Of a stretch of 5,370 nucleotides of DNA, positions 1 to 5,370 are shown piece by piece; the first letter of the stretch is position 1, and the number at the start of each line of letters is the position of its first letter. The notes under the pieces are model-generated. The model did not search any database and had not been told where the DNA came from. It saw only the letters and a program-made list of their open reading frames with translations. A program made the position numbers and the translations under genes. Origin of the DNA: a bacterium (GTDB taxonomy: Bacteria; Arandabacterota; Arandabacteria; Arandabacterales; JALGWA01); the NCBI GenBank assembly GCA_025774425.1, contig JALGWA010000126.1, positions 1 through 5,370 on the forward strand, in the 5' to 3' direction.

Positions 1-954
1 CCGGTAGACGAGAACATCCTCGTCGGGGCTGACACGGCCGACGATGCCGCCGTCTACCGCATCGACGACGACACCGCGATTGTCCAGACCGTGGACTTCT
101 TCACGCCGGTCGTGGACGACCCCTACGATTTCGGCGCCGTCGCGGCGGCGAACTCGCTGAGCGACATATACGCCATGGGAGCGAGACCGCTCTTCGCGCT
201 GGCCGTGGTCGGCTTCCCGTCCGGCCGCCTCCCGCTCGGCGTGCTCGAGAGCATACTCAAGGGAGCGCATGACAAGGCCGCGGAGGCGGGGATCTCCGTC
301 ATAGGCGGCCACACCGTCGAGGACACCGAGCCCAAGTTCGGGCTGGCCGTGACGGGCGTCGTCAGCCCGGCCGCGGTCCTCACCAATCACGGCGCCAGAC
401 CCGGCGACGCGCTCGTGCTGACCAAGCCCCTGGGGACCGGGGTCCTGGCGACCGCGCTCAAGCGCGGCCTCCTGGACGCCGACCGCGCCGCGACGCTCGT
501 CCGCGTCATGGCCGCCCTCAACCGCGAGGCGGCGCAGGCGATGCTCGAGGTCGGTGCGAACGCCTGCACGGACGTGACCGGTTTCGGCCTGATGGGCCAT
601 CTCCTCGAGATGATGTCCGCTTCGGGGACTTCCGCGGCGATAGCGGCGCACAGGGTCCCCTTGCTTCCCGGCGCGGTCGAGCTCGCCGCGGCCGGAGTCG
701 TCCCGGGCGGGACCCGCAGCAACTTCGACCACACGTCGCCGCATGTCGAATTCGGGGACGATGTGCCCGAGACCGCACGCTTGTTGCTCAACGACGCACA
801 GACCTCGGGCGGGCTCCTCGTCTCTCTTCCCGGGGACCGCGCCGACGACCTCATCGACCTGCTCGGGCGGCGGGGTGTTGCCGCCGCCGCGGTGGGGACC
901 GTGAACGCCGCCCCGAGCGCGGCGGACGCCGCGAGGATAGTCGTGCGCGCGTGA
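1..954 (+). CDS. selD: Selenide, water dikinase (selenophosphate synthetase), 5'-truncated by window edge
   Basis: The protein makes selenophosphate from selenide and ATP in the cytoplasm, the selenium donor for selenocysteine and selenouridine in tRNA. The frame is open from base 1, giving 317 residues against about 345 for the family. Alignment from memory with E. coli SelD places the first visible residue near position 40. The N-terminal glycine-rich loop with the catalytic Cys or Sec and Lys is therefore outside the window, and whether this is a selenoprotein cannot be seen. Visible family motifs, numbered from the first codon, are DDAAVY (14-19, metal/ATP site), TVDFFTPVVDDPYDFG (30-45), SLSDIYAMG (about 52-60), GGHTVED (102-108), GLAVTG, LTKPLGTGV, DVTGFGLMGHL (191-201), PGGT with NF just after, and QTSGGLL (267-273). 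The C-terminus ends at the normal family position with TGA. The family identity is near certain. It implies that the host uses selenium, although no selA, selB or tRNA-Sec is visible here. Confidence 0.97.
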   Translation, partial: PVDENILVGADTADDAAVYRIDDDTAIVQTVDFFTPVVDDPYDFGAVAAANSLSDIYAMGARPLFALAVVGFPSGRLPLGVLESILKGAHDKAAEAGISVIGGHTVEDTEPKFGLAVTGVVSPAAVLTNHGARPGDALVLTKPLGTGVLATALKRGLLDADRAATLVRVMAALNREAAQAMLEVGANACTDVTGFGLMGHLLEMMSASGTSAAIAAHRVPLLPGAVELAAAGVVPGGTRSNFDHTSPHVEFGDDVPETARLLLNDAQTSGGLLVSLPGDRADDLIDLLGRRGVAAAAVGTVNAAPSAADAARIVVRA

Positions 955-988
955 CCCGGCGCGGGGAAGAGTCCAACGGCCGCGGGCC

Positions 989-1009
989 CCGAGCACGGCG
1001 TTCGCTCGG
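989..1009 (+). terminator. Weak hairpin downstream of selD, possible terminator
   Basis: CCGAGC (989-994) and GCTCGG (1004-1009) form a perfect 6-bp stem with a 9-base loop, 35 bases after the selD stop. A run of only four T follows, starting 11 bases after the stem (1020-1023), which is too short and too distant for a good intrinsic terminator. A second small hairpin lies at 1067-1078 (CGGC, loop TGAA, GCCG) and has no T tract. Either could mark the end of the selD transcript, but the evidence is thin in such GC-rich DNA. Confidence 0.2.
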
Positions 1010-1131
1010 AAGACATGTGTTTTGGTGTGGACGTGAGCCCGGGATTCGGGTAGAGTGGGGTTGTGGCGGCTGAAGCCGTGCCGGCCCATTACCTCCCCTG
1101 TAGCGGTAAATCCAGTCGGCGAGGATTACGT

Positions 1132-1218
1132 ATGAGAAGACGATCATCGGGTACATGCGCCTCGGCGCACGTGCGTCTGTCCGGGGGGAAACCTTCCCGG
1201 GCGGGGAGGAGGCTATGA
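1132..1218 (+). CDS. Possible 28-residue Arg-rich leader ORF overlapping the tldD start
   Basis: ATG at 1132 is preceded by GAGG at 1121-1124, a 7-base spacing typical of a Shine-Dalgarno site. The frame encodes 28 residues starting MRRRSSGTC and ending SRAGRRL, with seven Arg and one Cys. Its TGA (1216-1218) overlaps the tldD ATG (1215-1217) as ATGA, the arrangement typical of translational coupling. I recognise no family. Short open frames of this size are common by chance at this GC content, and Arg-rich composition is what random GC-rich DNA gives. The start signal and the stop-start overlap are the only support. Confidence 0.2.
   Translation: MRRRSSGTCASAHVRLSGGKPSRAGRRL
1203..1212 (+). 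promoter_or_regulatory. Strong Shine-Dalgarno site that decides the tldD start
   Basis: The purine run GGGGAGGAGG lies just upstream of ATG 1215; its GGGAGG core (1204-1209) is 5 bases from the start codon. It favours 1215 over the in-frame ATG at 1155, which has no comparable site and would put 26 residues ahead of the twin-arginine pair. An imperfect hairpin of CCGGG (1181-1185) with CCCGG (1196-1200) sits immediately upstream and could affect access to the site. Confidence 0.7.
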
Positions 1219-1334
1219 AAGCGAAGATCACAAGGAGAGACTTCCTGAAGAAGTCTTCCACTGGTGTTGTGGCTGCGGTGGTCATTCCGCAGTTCCTCGG
1301 GCCGGGTGTGAGCAGGGTCTTTGCCGCGCCGGCG
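1215..1334 (+). other. Predicted twin-arginine (Tat) signal peptide of TldD
   Basis: Residues 1-13 form a basic n-region containing T-R-R-D-F-L-K, which matches the Tat consensus S/T-R-R-x-F-L-K in full. A moderately hydrophobic segment follows (about 16-30, with Gly, Val and Ala, and Pro at 25 and 30). Candidate signal-peptidase sites are V35-F36-A37 and A38-P39-A40. The mature family-like sequence begins by about residue 44 (MTLKDYY). The match to the consensus is strong; whether the host has TatA and TatC cannot be seen. Confidence 0.88.
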
Positions 1335-2762
1335 GGAGATGACATGACATTGAAGGACTACTACGCCCACTTCGGCGTCGATGAGGGGATAATCGAGAGA
1401 ACCATGTCGGAGGCGATGTCGCGCGGCGGCGACTACTGTGACGTGTACTTCGAGCACAGCGTGACGAGCTACGTGGGGCTCGAGGACAACGCGGTCAACC
1501 GTGCATACAGCGACATTGATTTCGGCGTCGGCATCAGGACCCTCAAAGGGGACCAGACCGGTTACTCGTTCACCGAGGAGGTCACCGAGGAGGCCATGAA
1601 GCTCGCCGCGGGCACGGCGGCCAACATAGCGAGTTCCGGCGCCGGCGGGGGGCCGGTGCACCTCAAGCTCCACAAGACCCCGGACTACTATCCGGTTGAG
1701 GAGTCCTGGGAGAACACCGGCATCGACCGCAAGGTGTCCTATCTCCAGCAGATCGATTCGGAGGCGCTGGCGCTCGACCCGGCGCTGATCAAGACGCGGA
1801 TCTGGTACGTCACGAAGTACTCGTACATCCTGATAGCGACCTCGGACGGGCGCATCGTCTACGACTACAGCCCCATCGGCCAGATCTACCTGAACACGAC
1901 GGCCGAGAGGAACGGGCGCCGCGAGCAGAACGGCCATGCGATCGGCGGGCGGGTCGGCCGGGAGTATTTCACACCGGAGCGCAAGGACGATCTCATAAAG
2001 ACGGCCGTGAGGCGCACCCTGGAGATGTTCGAGGCCGTGACCCCCGAGCCGGGCGAGATGCCCGTGGTGCTGGCCGCGGGAAGCTCGGGGATCCTGCTGC
2101 ACGAAGCGATCGGCCACGGCATGGAGGCCGACTTCAACCGCAAGGGCATCTCGATCTTCTCGGACAAGATCGGCGAACGGGTCGCAGAGGATTTCGTGAC
2201 CATCATCGACGACGGCACATGCGTGAACGCAAGGGGAGCGCTCAATGTCGATGACGAGGCGAACGACACCGAGCGGACGCTGCTCGTCGAGAACGGCGTC
2301 CTCAGGAGCTACCTCCACGACAGGATCAGCGCGGACCACTACGGCGTCGAATCGACCGGCAGCGGGCGCAGGCAGTCCTTCAGGTTCCCGAATCAGCCGA
2401 GGATGAGATGCACTTACATGGCCGACGGCCCCCACGCGAGGGAGGAGATCATAGCGAGTGTCGACAAGGGCCTTTACTGCGAGTCCTTCAGCAACGGGCA
2501 GGTCTACATCGGCGCCGGTGATTTCACCTTCTACGTGAAGTCCGGGAGGATGATAGAGGGCGGCAGGCTGACCGCGCCGGTCAAGGACATCAACATCATC
2601 GGCAACGGCCCGGAGGTGCTCCGGGACATCGTCATGGTCGGCGACGACCTGAGGCTGGCCGACGGCGGCGGCAGCTGCGGCAAGGGCGGGCAGTTCGTGC
2701 CCGTGTCGCTGGGGCTCCCGACGGCGAAGGTCAAGAAGATCACGGTCGGGTCGGCCGGTTGA
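1215..2762 (+). CDS. tldD: TldD-family zinc metalloprotease with Tat signal peptide
   Basis: This is the catalytic subunit of the TldD/TldE (PmbA) protease, which in E. coli acts in microcin B17 maturation, CcdA turnover and cleavage of unfolded peptides. The 515 residues contain a full-length TldD (E. coli about 480) after a signal region. The zinc site is HEAIGH at 296-301, followed by GMEADFNRKG. Other family signatures are IDDGT (about 331-335), TGSGRRQSF (381-389), NIIGNG (460-465) and the conserved C-terminal Cys in GGGSCGKGGQ (Cys488). The end (TVGSAG) matches the usual family C-terminus. Residues 1-40 form a twin-arginine signal (TRRDFLKKS at 6-14, hydrophobic stretch, VFA/APA cleavage region). 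This is notable because E. coli TldD is cytoplasmic and has no signal. All catalytic residues are present, so activity is expected. pmbA follows after 49 bases, probably in the same operon. The start at 1215 is chosen for its strong Shine-Dalgarno site and the position of the signal. Identity is very secure; the export route is inferred. Confidence 0.96.
   Translation: MKAKITRRDFLKKSSTGVVAAVVIPQFLGPGVSRVFAAPAGDDMTLKDYYAHFGVDEGIIERTMSEAMSRGGDYCDVYFEHSVTSYVGLEDNAVNRAYSDIDFGVGIRTLKGDQTGYSFTEEVTEEAMKLAAGTAANIASSGAGGGPVHLKLHKTPDYYPVEESWENTGIDRKVSYLQQIDSEALALDPALIKTRIWYVTKYSYILIATSDGRIVYDYSPIGQIYLNTTAERNGRREQNGHAIGGRVGREYFTPERKDDLIKTAVRRTLEMFEAVTPEPGEMPVVLAAGSSGILLHEAIGHGMEADFNRKGISIFSDKIGERVAEDFVTIIDDGTCVNARGALNVDDEANDTERTLLVENGVLRSYLHDRISADHYGVESTGSGRRQSFRFPNQPRMRCTYMADGPHAREEIIASVDKGLYCESFSNGQVYIGAGDFTFYVKSGRMIEGGRLTAPVKDINIIGNGPEVLRDIVMVGDDLRLADGGGSCGKGGQFVPVSLGLPTAKVKKITVGSAG
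1571..1594 (+). repeat. Short 12-base tandem direct repeat within tldD
   Basis: CACCGAGGAGGT (1571-1582) is followed directly by CACCGAGGAGGC (1583-1594), giving the residues T-E-E-V-T-E-E-A. It lies in the N-terminal domain, where family members have a helix rich in acidic residues. It is in frame and probably of no special meaning beyond a local duplication or codon coincidence. Confidence 0.4.
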
Positions 2763-2774
2763 CGGAGGCCTGTG

Positions 2775-2801
2775 ATGCACGCGAAGAAGCCCCTGATGTG
2801 A
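2775..2801 (+). CDS. Possible 8-codon mini-ORF in the tldD-pmbA gap
   Basis: GGAGG at 2764-2768 is 6 bases upstream of ATG 2775, a better Shine-Dalgarno arrangement than that of pmbA itself. The frame reads MHAKKPLM and stops with TGA at 2799-2801, overlapping the AGGA (2801-2804) that serves pmbA. A ribosome ending here would stop right on the pmbA ribosome-binding site, so it could act as a translational relay. It is out of frame with pmbA. It may equally be chance, or a relic of an earlier pmbA start lost by a frameshift. Confidence 0.2.
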   Translation: MHAKKPLM

Positions 2802-2804
2802 GGA
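2800..2804 (+). promoter_or_regulatory. Shine-Dalgarno site of pmbA
   Basis: GAGGA lies 7 bases before ATG 2812. The pmbA frame has a TGA at 2794-2796 and no start codon between it and 2812, so 2812 is the furthest upstream start possible and pmbA cannot have a longer N-terminus. Confidence 0.7.
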
Positions 2805-2811
2805 AAACGAC

Positions 2812-4134
2812 ATGAACCAAGAGGAACGACTCGAGTTGGCGAAATGGGCCATGGACTATGCGCTGAAACACGGCGCGGACCAGGCCTCCGTGAGGATTTT
2901 CAACCAGAGGGAAGTCTCGATCGAGTACCGCGACCGGAGGCTTGAGCAGCTCAAGGAGTCGACGCGGAACAGCCTCAACATCGACATCTATGCGGATCGG
3001 CGGTACTCGTCGCATTCGACCAATGACCTGCGGCGGGAGTCGCTGGAGAAGTTCGTGGACGAGGCCGTCGCGGCGACGAAGTACCTGGCGGAGGACGAGT
3101 ACAGGTCGCTTGCGGATCCCAAGTACTACCCCGCGGACGGGGGCCCGGACCTCGAGATCAACGATCCCGCCTATCACGGGATCGAGTCCTCGGGGCGCGT
3201 AAGGATGGCCGGCGAGATAGAAGCCGCGGCCGTGGAGCAGAGCGACGCGATCATCTCGGTGACTTCGTGGTACGAGGATACCCATACCCGGACCTGCATG
3301 GTCAACAGCAACGGCTTCGAGGGCGAAGCCGAGGGCACGCGCTTCGGGGCCGGCGCGGAAGTAACGGTGCGGGACGGCGACGAGGGCCGCCCGTCGGATT
3401 ACTTCTGGGCGAGCACGAGGTTCCTCGACGACCTTCCGGGCGCCGAGGACCTGGGCAAGTGGGCGGCGGCGCGCGCGGTGCGCAAGATCGGGCAGCGGAA
3501 ACTGGAATCGGGCAAGTACGACATGCTGCTGGAGAACCGCGTCGGCGGCCGCTTCCTCGGCTTGTTCGGATACGCCTATACGGCCCAGGCGATACAGCAA
3601 AAGAGCTCCTTCCTCGATGGGAAGCTCGGAGAGAAGATCGCGTCCGAGGTCCTGACCGTCATCGACGATCCGACGCTCAGGAGGGGGCTGGGCTCCCGCC
3701 GTTACGACGGCGACGGCATCGCCGCCAGGAAGAGGGTGGTGCTGGAAGGCGGCGTGCTCAAGACATACTTCGTGGACAACTATTACGGGAGGAAGCTCGG
3801 CTGGGAGCCCAACGGCGGGCAGACGTCGAATCTCGTGCTGGCCGGCGGGGACAAGTCCGGGGACGAACTCATCGCGGAAGTCCAGAGGGGCATACTGGTC
3901 ACGGGCTTCATCGGCGGCAACTCCAACCCGGTGACAGGGGACTTTTCGATCGGAATCGTGGGCCAGCTCATCGAGGGCGGCAAGGTCGTCCATGCCGTCA
4001 ACGAGATGAACATCGCGGGCAACGGGATGGACGTCCTGAAGCGGCTCGTCGCCGTGGGCAACGACCCGTATCCCTACTCGTCGACGCGCACGCCTTGCAT
4101 GTTGTTCACGGGCATCAGCTTCAGCGGCATATAG
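2812..4134 (+). CDS. pmbA: PmbA/TldE-family protein, partner subunit of TldD
   Basis: The 440 residues match the full length of PmbA/TldE (about 450 in E. coli), the subunit that forms a heterodimer with TldD and shapes its active-site chamber. As usual for this branch there is no HExxxH motif: the corresponding stretch reads LLENRVGGRFLGLFG (about 239-253). Recognisable elements are the N-terminal domain starting LAKWAMDYALKHGAD (9-23), GFEGEAEGT near 167-175, KSSFL just after AIQQ, VIDDPTL, GVLKTYFVDNYYGRKLG, QTSNL (337-341), NPVTGDFS (372-379) and NIAGNGMDVL close to the end. No signal peptide or membrane segment is present, in contrast to the tldD product just upstream. The gap of 49 bases, the same strand and the known partnership point to one operon. 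It is probably catalytically inert alone. Family identity is secure. Whether it partners this exported TldD or acts in the cytoplasm is open. Confidence 0.95.
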   Translation: MNQEERLELAKWAMDYALKHGADQASVRIFNQREVSIEYRDRRLEQLKESTRNSLNIDIYADRRYSSHSTNDLRRESLEKFVDEAVAATKYLAEDEYRSLADPKYYPADGGPDLEINDPAYHGIESSGRVRMAGEIEAAAVEQSDAIISVTSWYEDTHTRTCMVNSNGFEGEAEGTRFGAGAEVTVRDGDEGRPSDYFWASTRFLDDLPGAEDLGKWAAARAVRKIGQRKLESGKYDMLLENRVGGRFLGLFGYAYTAQAIQQKSSFLDGKLGEKIASEVLTVIDDPTLRRGLGSRRYDGDGIAARKRVVLEGGVLKTYFVDNYYGRKLGWEPNGGQTSNLVLAGGDKSGDELIAEVQRGILVTGFIGGNSNPVTGDFSIGIVGQLIEGGKVVHAVNEMNIAGNGMDVLKRLVAVGNDPYPYSSTRTPCMLFTGISFSGI

Positions 4135-4147
4135 GGCTTCCGGCCCT
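4133..4147 (+). terminator. Hairpin on the pmbA stop codon, possible terminator
   Basis: AGGGC (4133-4137) pairs with GCCCT (4143-4147) around a 5-base loop, starting inside the TAG stop. No T tract follows; the next bases are GGGTGGC, then the 10-base palindrome GGCGGCCGCC (4152-4161). It could slow or help end transcription after pmbA, but it does not meet the standard of an intrinsic terminator. Confidence 0.22.
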
Positions 4148-4187
4148 GGGTGGCGGCCGCCGTCGCGCGGACAGCACGAATATCGGC

Positions 4188-4216
4188 TTTACGCGCCCGC
4201 TCAAGTCTGTTATTAC
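4188..4216 (+). promoter_or_regulatory. Candidate sigma70-type promoter for the serine hydrolase gene
   Basis: TTTACG (4188-4193, 4 of 6 matches to TTGACA) and TATTAC (4211-4216, 4 of 6 matches to TATAAT) are separated by exactly 17 bases. They sit in one of the few AT-richer patches of the intergenic DNA, about 105 bases before the start codon at 4322. Transcription would start near 4222-4225, leaving a leader of about 100 bases that includes the hairpin at 4239-4269. The match is moderate and host promoter preferences are unknown. Confidence 0.35.
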
Positions 4217-4238
4217 TACCTTGCCGATCAACGGCGGT

Positions 4239-4269
4239 CGGGCCGGGGGACGCCTGGTTCCCCGGACCG
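4239..4269 (+). other. Strong leader hairpin upstream of the serine hydrolase
   Basis: CCGGGGGAC (4243-4251) pairs with GTTCCCCGG (4257-4265) over nine positions, one being G-T, around the loop GCCTG. Beyond a G-A mismatch (4242 with 4266), CGG (4239-4241) pairs with CCG (4267-4269). No T tract follows, so it is not a normal terminator. It would form in the mRNA leader if the promoter at 4188-4216 is real, and could act in RNA stability or regulation. No riboswitch family is recognised. Confidence 0.4.
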
Positions 4270-4321
4270 GCGCCGCAGACTCCACGCGCGAGGTATGCAC
4301 AGTGTCAGCGGGGGCGAAGAT

Positions 4322-4390
4322 ATGCCGAGGTTTCCGAAAGAAGTCATAATCGTATCGTTGTGCCTGTGTCTGCTGCCGGGTGTGGCCGCA
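4322..4390 (+). other. Predicted Sec signal peptide of the serine hydrolase
   Basis: Residues 1-23 show a short basic start (Arg3, Lys6), a hydrophobic core of about 12 residues (VIIVSLCLCLL), Pro-Gly and a V-A-A cleavage site before a Gly-rich stretch. Two Cys (14 and 16) lie inside the core but are not in a lipobox, so a lipoprotein is unlikely. Confidence 0.75.
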
Positions 4391-5370
4391 GGCGGAGGGG
4401 TCGAGCAGGTCGCGCAGGGCAACCTGGGCGGGAGGCTCGATCGATACCTTACCGGGATCGAGCCGTTCGGCTTTTCCGGGGCGGTGCTGGTGGCGCGGGA
4501 CGGGCAGGTCGTTCTCAACAAGGGATACGGCCTGGCCATAAGGTCGGAGGGGATCGAGAACACATCGGAGACGGTGTTCGGCACGGGCTCGATCACCAAG
4601 CAGTTCACCGCCGCCGCGATAATGAAGCTCGAGATGCTGGGGAAACTCGACACTGCGGACGGCATAGGCAAGTACCTCGACGGCGTGCCGCAGGACAAGA
4701 CCGGCATCACTCTCCACCATCTGCTGACGCACACCGCCGGGGTGGTCCCTTCGGTCGGCGACGACTACGCGGCGGCGCATCGCGACGAGACCGTGAAGAA
4801 GATACTCGCGGCGCCGCTCGAGTCCGCGCCCGGTGAGCGTTTCCAGTACTCCAACGCCGGCTACACGCTTCTGGCCGCCGTGGTCGAGATAGTCTCGGGA
4901 CAGCCATACGAGGAATTCCTGAACGAGCACCTGTTCAAACCCGCCGGGATGAGGTTCACGGGCTACCGCCTCCCCGACTGGGACGAGAAAGTCGTGGCGC
5001 ACTGGTATGTCGGCGGGACCGACAACGGGACGCCGCTGGAGAAGGACTATCCCTACTGGAATCTCATCGGAAACGGCGGCATACTCTCGACCACCGGCGA
5101 CATGTACAAGTGGCACCTCGCCCTTGCCGGCGACGACATCCTTTCGGCCGAAGCCAAGGCCGAGCTCTACACGCCCGAGCTCAACGATTACGCCTGCGGC
5201 TGGGACGTTCTCGACACCGAACACGGCACCGTGATTCAGCATGACGGCGGCAGCACGCTGGGGAACGCCGCGGAGCTGAGGCGCTACATCGACGCCGGCA
5301 TAGTCACCATCGTCTTCTGCAACGCCGACGGCGAGAAGGTGCTCTTCGACGGCGTACGGGACAAGATCGA
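4322..5370 (+). CDS. Exported beta-lactamase-family serine hydrolase (class C / penicillin-binding-like), 3'-truncated by window edge
   Basis: This is a member of the serine beta-lactamase-like family (Pfam Beta-lactamase, PF00144), which includes class C beta-lactamases, D-amino-acid peptidases and esterases. The frame is open for 349 codons to the edge, and the C-terminus is missing. The active-site set is complete: S90-I-T-K93 (nucleophile Ser and Lys, in TGSITKQFT), Y176-S-N178 (in YSNAGY) and H307-D-G-G (in place of KTG). The family sequences LHHLLTHTAG (ahead of the YSN motif) and GNGGILSTTGDMYKW (between YSN and HDGG) are also present. Residues 1-23 form a Sec-type signal (Arg3 and Lys6, then VIIVSLCLCLLPG, cleavage near VAA), so it acts in the periplasm or outside. 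The start at 4322 is chosen because the signal begins there. The in-frame ATG at 4295 would add nine residues and has its purine run only one base away. The Shine-Dalgarno signal at 4322 is weak (GGGGG near 4310). It may have its own promoter. The substrate cannot be told: a peptidase or esterase is as likely as antibiotic hydrolysis. Confidence 0.93.
   Translation, partial: MPRFPKEVIIVSLCLCLLPGVAAGGGVEQVAQGNLGGRLDRYLTGIEPFGFSGAVLVARDGQVVLNKGYGLAIRSEGIENTSETVFGTGSITKQFTAAAIMKLEMLGKLDTADGIGKYLDGVPQDKTGITLHHLLTHTAGVVPSVGDDYAAAHRDETVKKILAAPLESAPGERFQYSNAGYTLLAAVVEIVSGQPYEEFLNEHLFKPAGMRFTGYRLPDWDEKVVAHWYVGGTDNGTPLEKDYPYWNLIGNGGILSTTGDMYKWHLALAGDDILSAEAKAELYTPELNDYACGWDVLDTEHGTVIQHDGGSTLGNAAELRRYIDAGIVTIVFCNADGEKVLFDGVRDKI

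Noticed and set aside
1015..1053. A 12-codon frame starting ATG TGT TTT after selD
   Set aside because: Its purine run GGAAG is only two bases from the ATG, and it has no link to a downstream start.
1166..1175. Perfect palindrome CGCACGTGCG upstream of tldD
   Set aside because: A 10-base palindrome is expected by chance in GC-rich DNA, and no second copy or promoter near it supports an operator.
1155..1214. Upstream in-frame start for tldD at ATG 1155
   Set aside because: It would add 20 residues before the Tat signal and has no good ribosome site, whereas 1215 follows GGGGAGGAGG closely.
955..1214. A selenocysteine tRNA gene beside selD (GGAAGAG near 964 suggested an acceptor stem)
   Set aside because: No matching 3' acceptor strand, no TCA anticodon in a 7-base loop and no GGTTCGA-type T arm could be found on either strand.
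2760..2762. TGA of tldD read as selenocysteine, given the selD neighbour
   Set aside because: The protein already ends at the usual TldD C-terminus (TVGSAG), and no convincing SECIS-like hairpin follows.
1089..2852. A 587-codon open frame on the - strand across tldD
   Set aside because: It is antisense to a gene with full family conservation. Its translation is Arg-, Val- and His-rich and low in recognisable motifs, as expected for the complement of GC-rich coding DNA.
2740..3993. A 417-codon open frame on the - strand across pmbA
   Set aside because: It is a shadow of pmbA with no recognisable domain or sensible start context.
4361..4369. Lipoprotein attachment Cys in the hydrolase signal (Cys14 or Cys16)
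   Set aside because: The residue before each Cys is Leu, not Gly, Ala or Ser, and the Cys lie inside the hydrophobic core rather than at its end.
3267..4836. Long + strand frames at 3267-4349 and 4150-4836 overlapping pmbA and the hydrolase
   Set aside because: Both are Arg/Gly-rich out-of-frame translations of the real genes, with no recognisable motif.
4121..5242. A 373-codon open frame on the - strand across the serine hydrolase
   Set aside because: The + strand frame has SxxK, YxN and HDGG motifs plus a signal peptide; the - strand frame has nothing comparable.

Overview
The window is a high-GC bacterial segment, roughly two thirds G+C by eye, with everything recognisable on the + strand. 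It holds the 3' part of selD (selenophosphate synthetase), a complete tldD/pmbA pair (two-subunit metalloprotease family), and the 5' part of an exported serine beta-lactamase-family hydrolase that runs off the right edge. The proteins resemble those of Gram-negative or related deep-branching bacteria. Unusually for such GC-rich DNA, ATA (Ile) and AGG (Arg) codons are used freely, which suggests a lineage outside the well-known high-GC groups. I cannot assign a phylum from the sequence.

Layout: selD occupies 1-954 and lacks about 40 N-terminal residues. A 260-base gap (955-1214) follows, with weak hairpins and one Arg-rich 28-codon frame whose stop overlaps the tldD start. tldD (1215-2762) carries the intact HExxxH zinc site, the conserved C-terminal Cys and, unusually, a clear twin-arginine (Tat) signal peptide. 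After 49 bases comes pmbA (2812-4134), with no signal peptide and an in-frame stop just upstream that rules out a hidden one. A 187-base gap (4135-4321) holds a hairpin on the pmbA stop, a plausible sigma70-type promoter and a strong leader hairpin. The serine hydrolase gene (4322 to the edge) has a Sec-type signal peptide and all three active-site motifs.

How the genes may work together: TldD and PmbA/TldE normally form one protease that trims peptides, with catalysis in TldD. Here the catalytic subunit looks addressed to the Tat pathway while its partner is not. Either PmbA is carried across as a folded passenger, or the two act apart. The downstream hydrolase is also exported, so an extracytoplasmic peptide or cell-wall processing role for the cluster is possible, but this is inference. 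selD is probably a separate transcription unit serving selenium metabolism. The Tat-tagged TldD with an untagged PmbA is the most interesting observation; nothing else here is clearly a new system.
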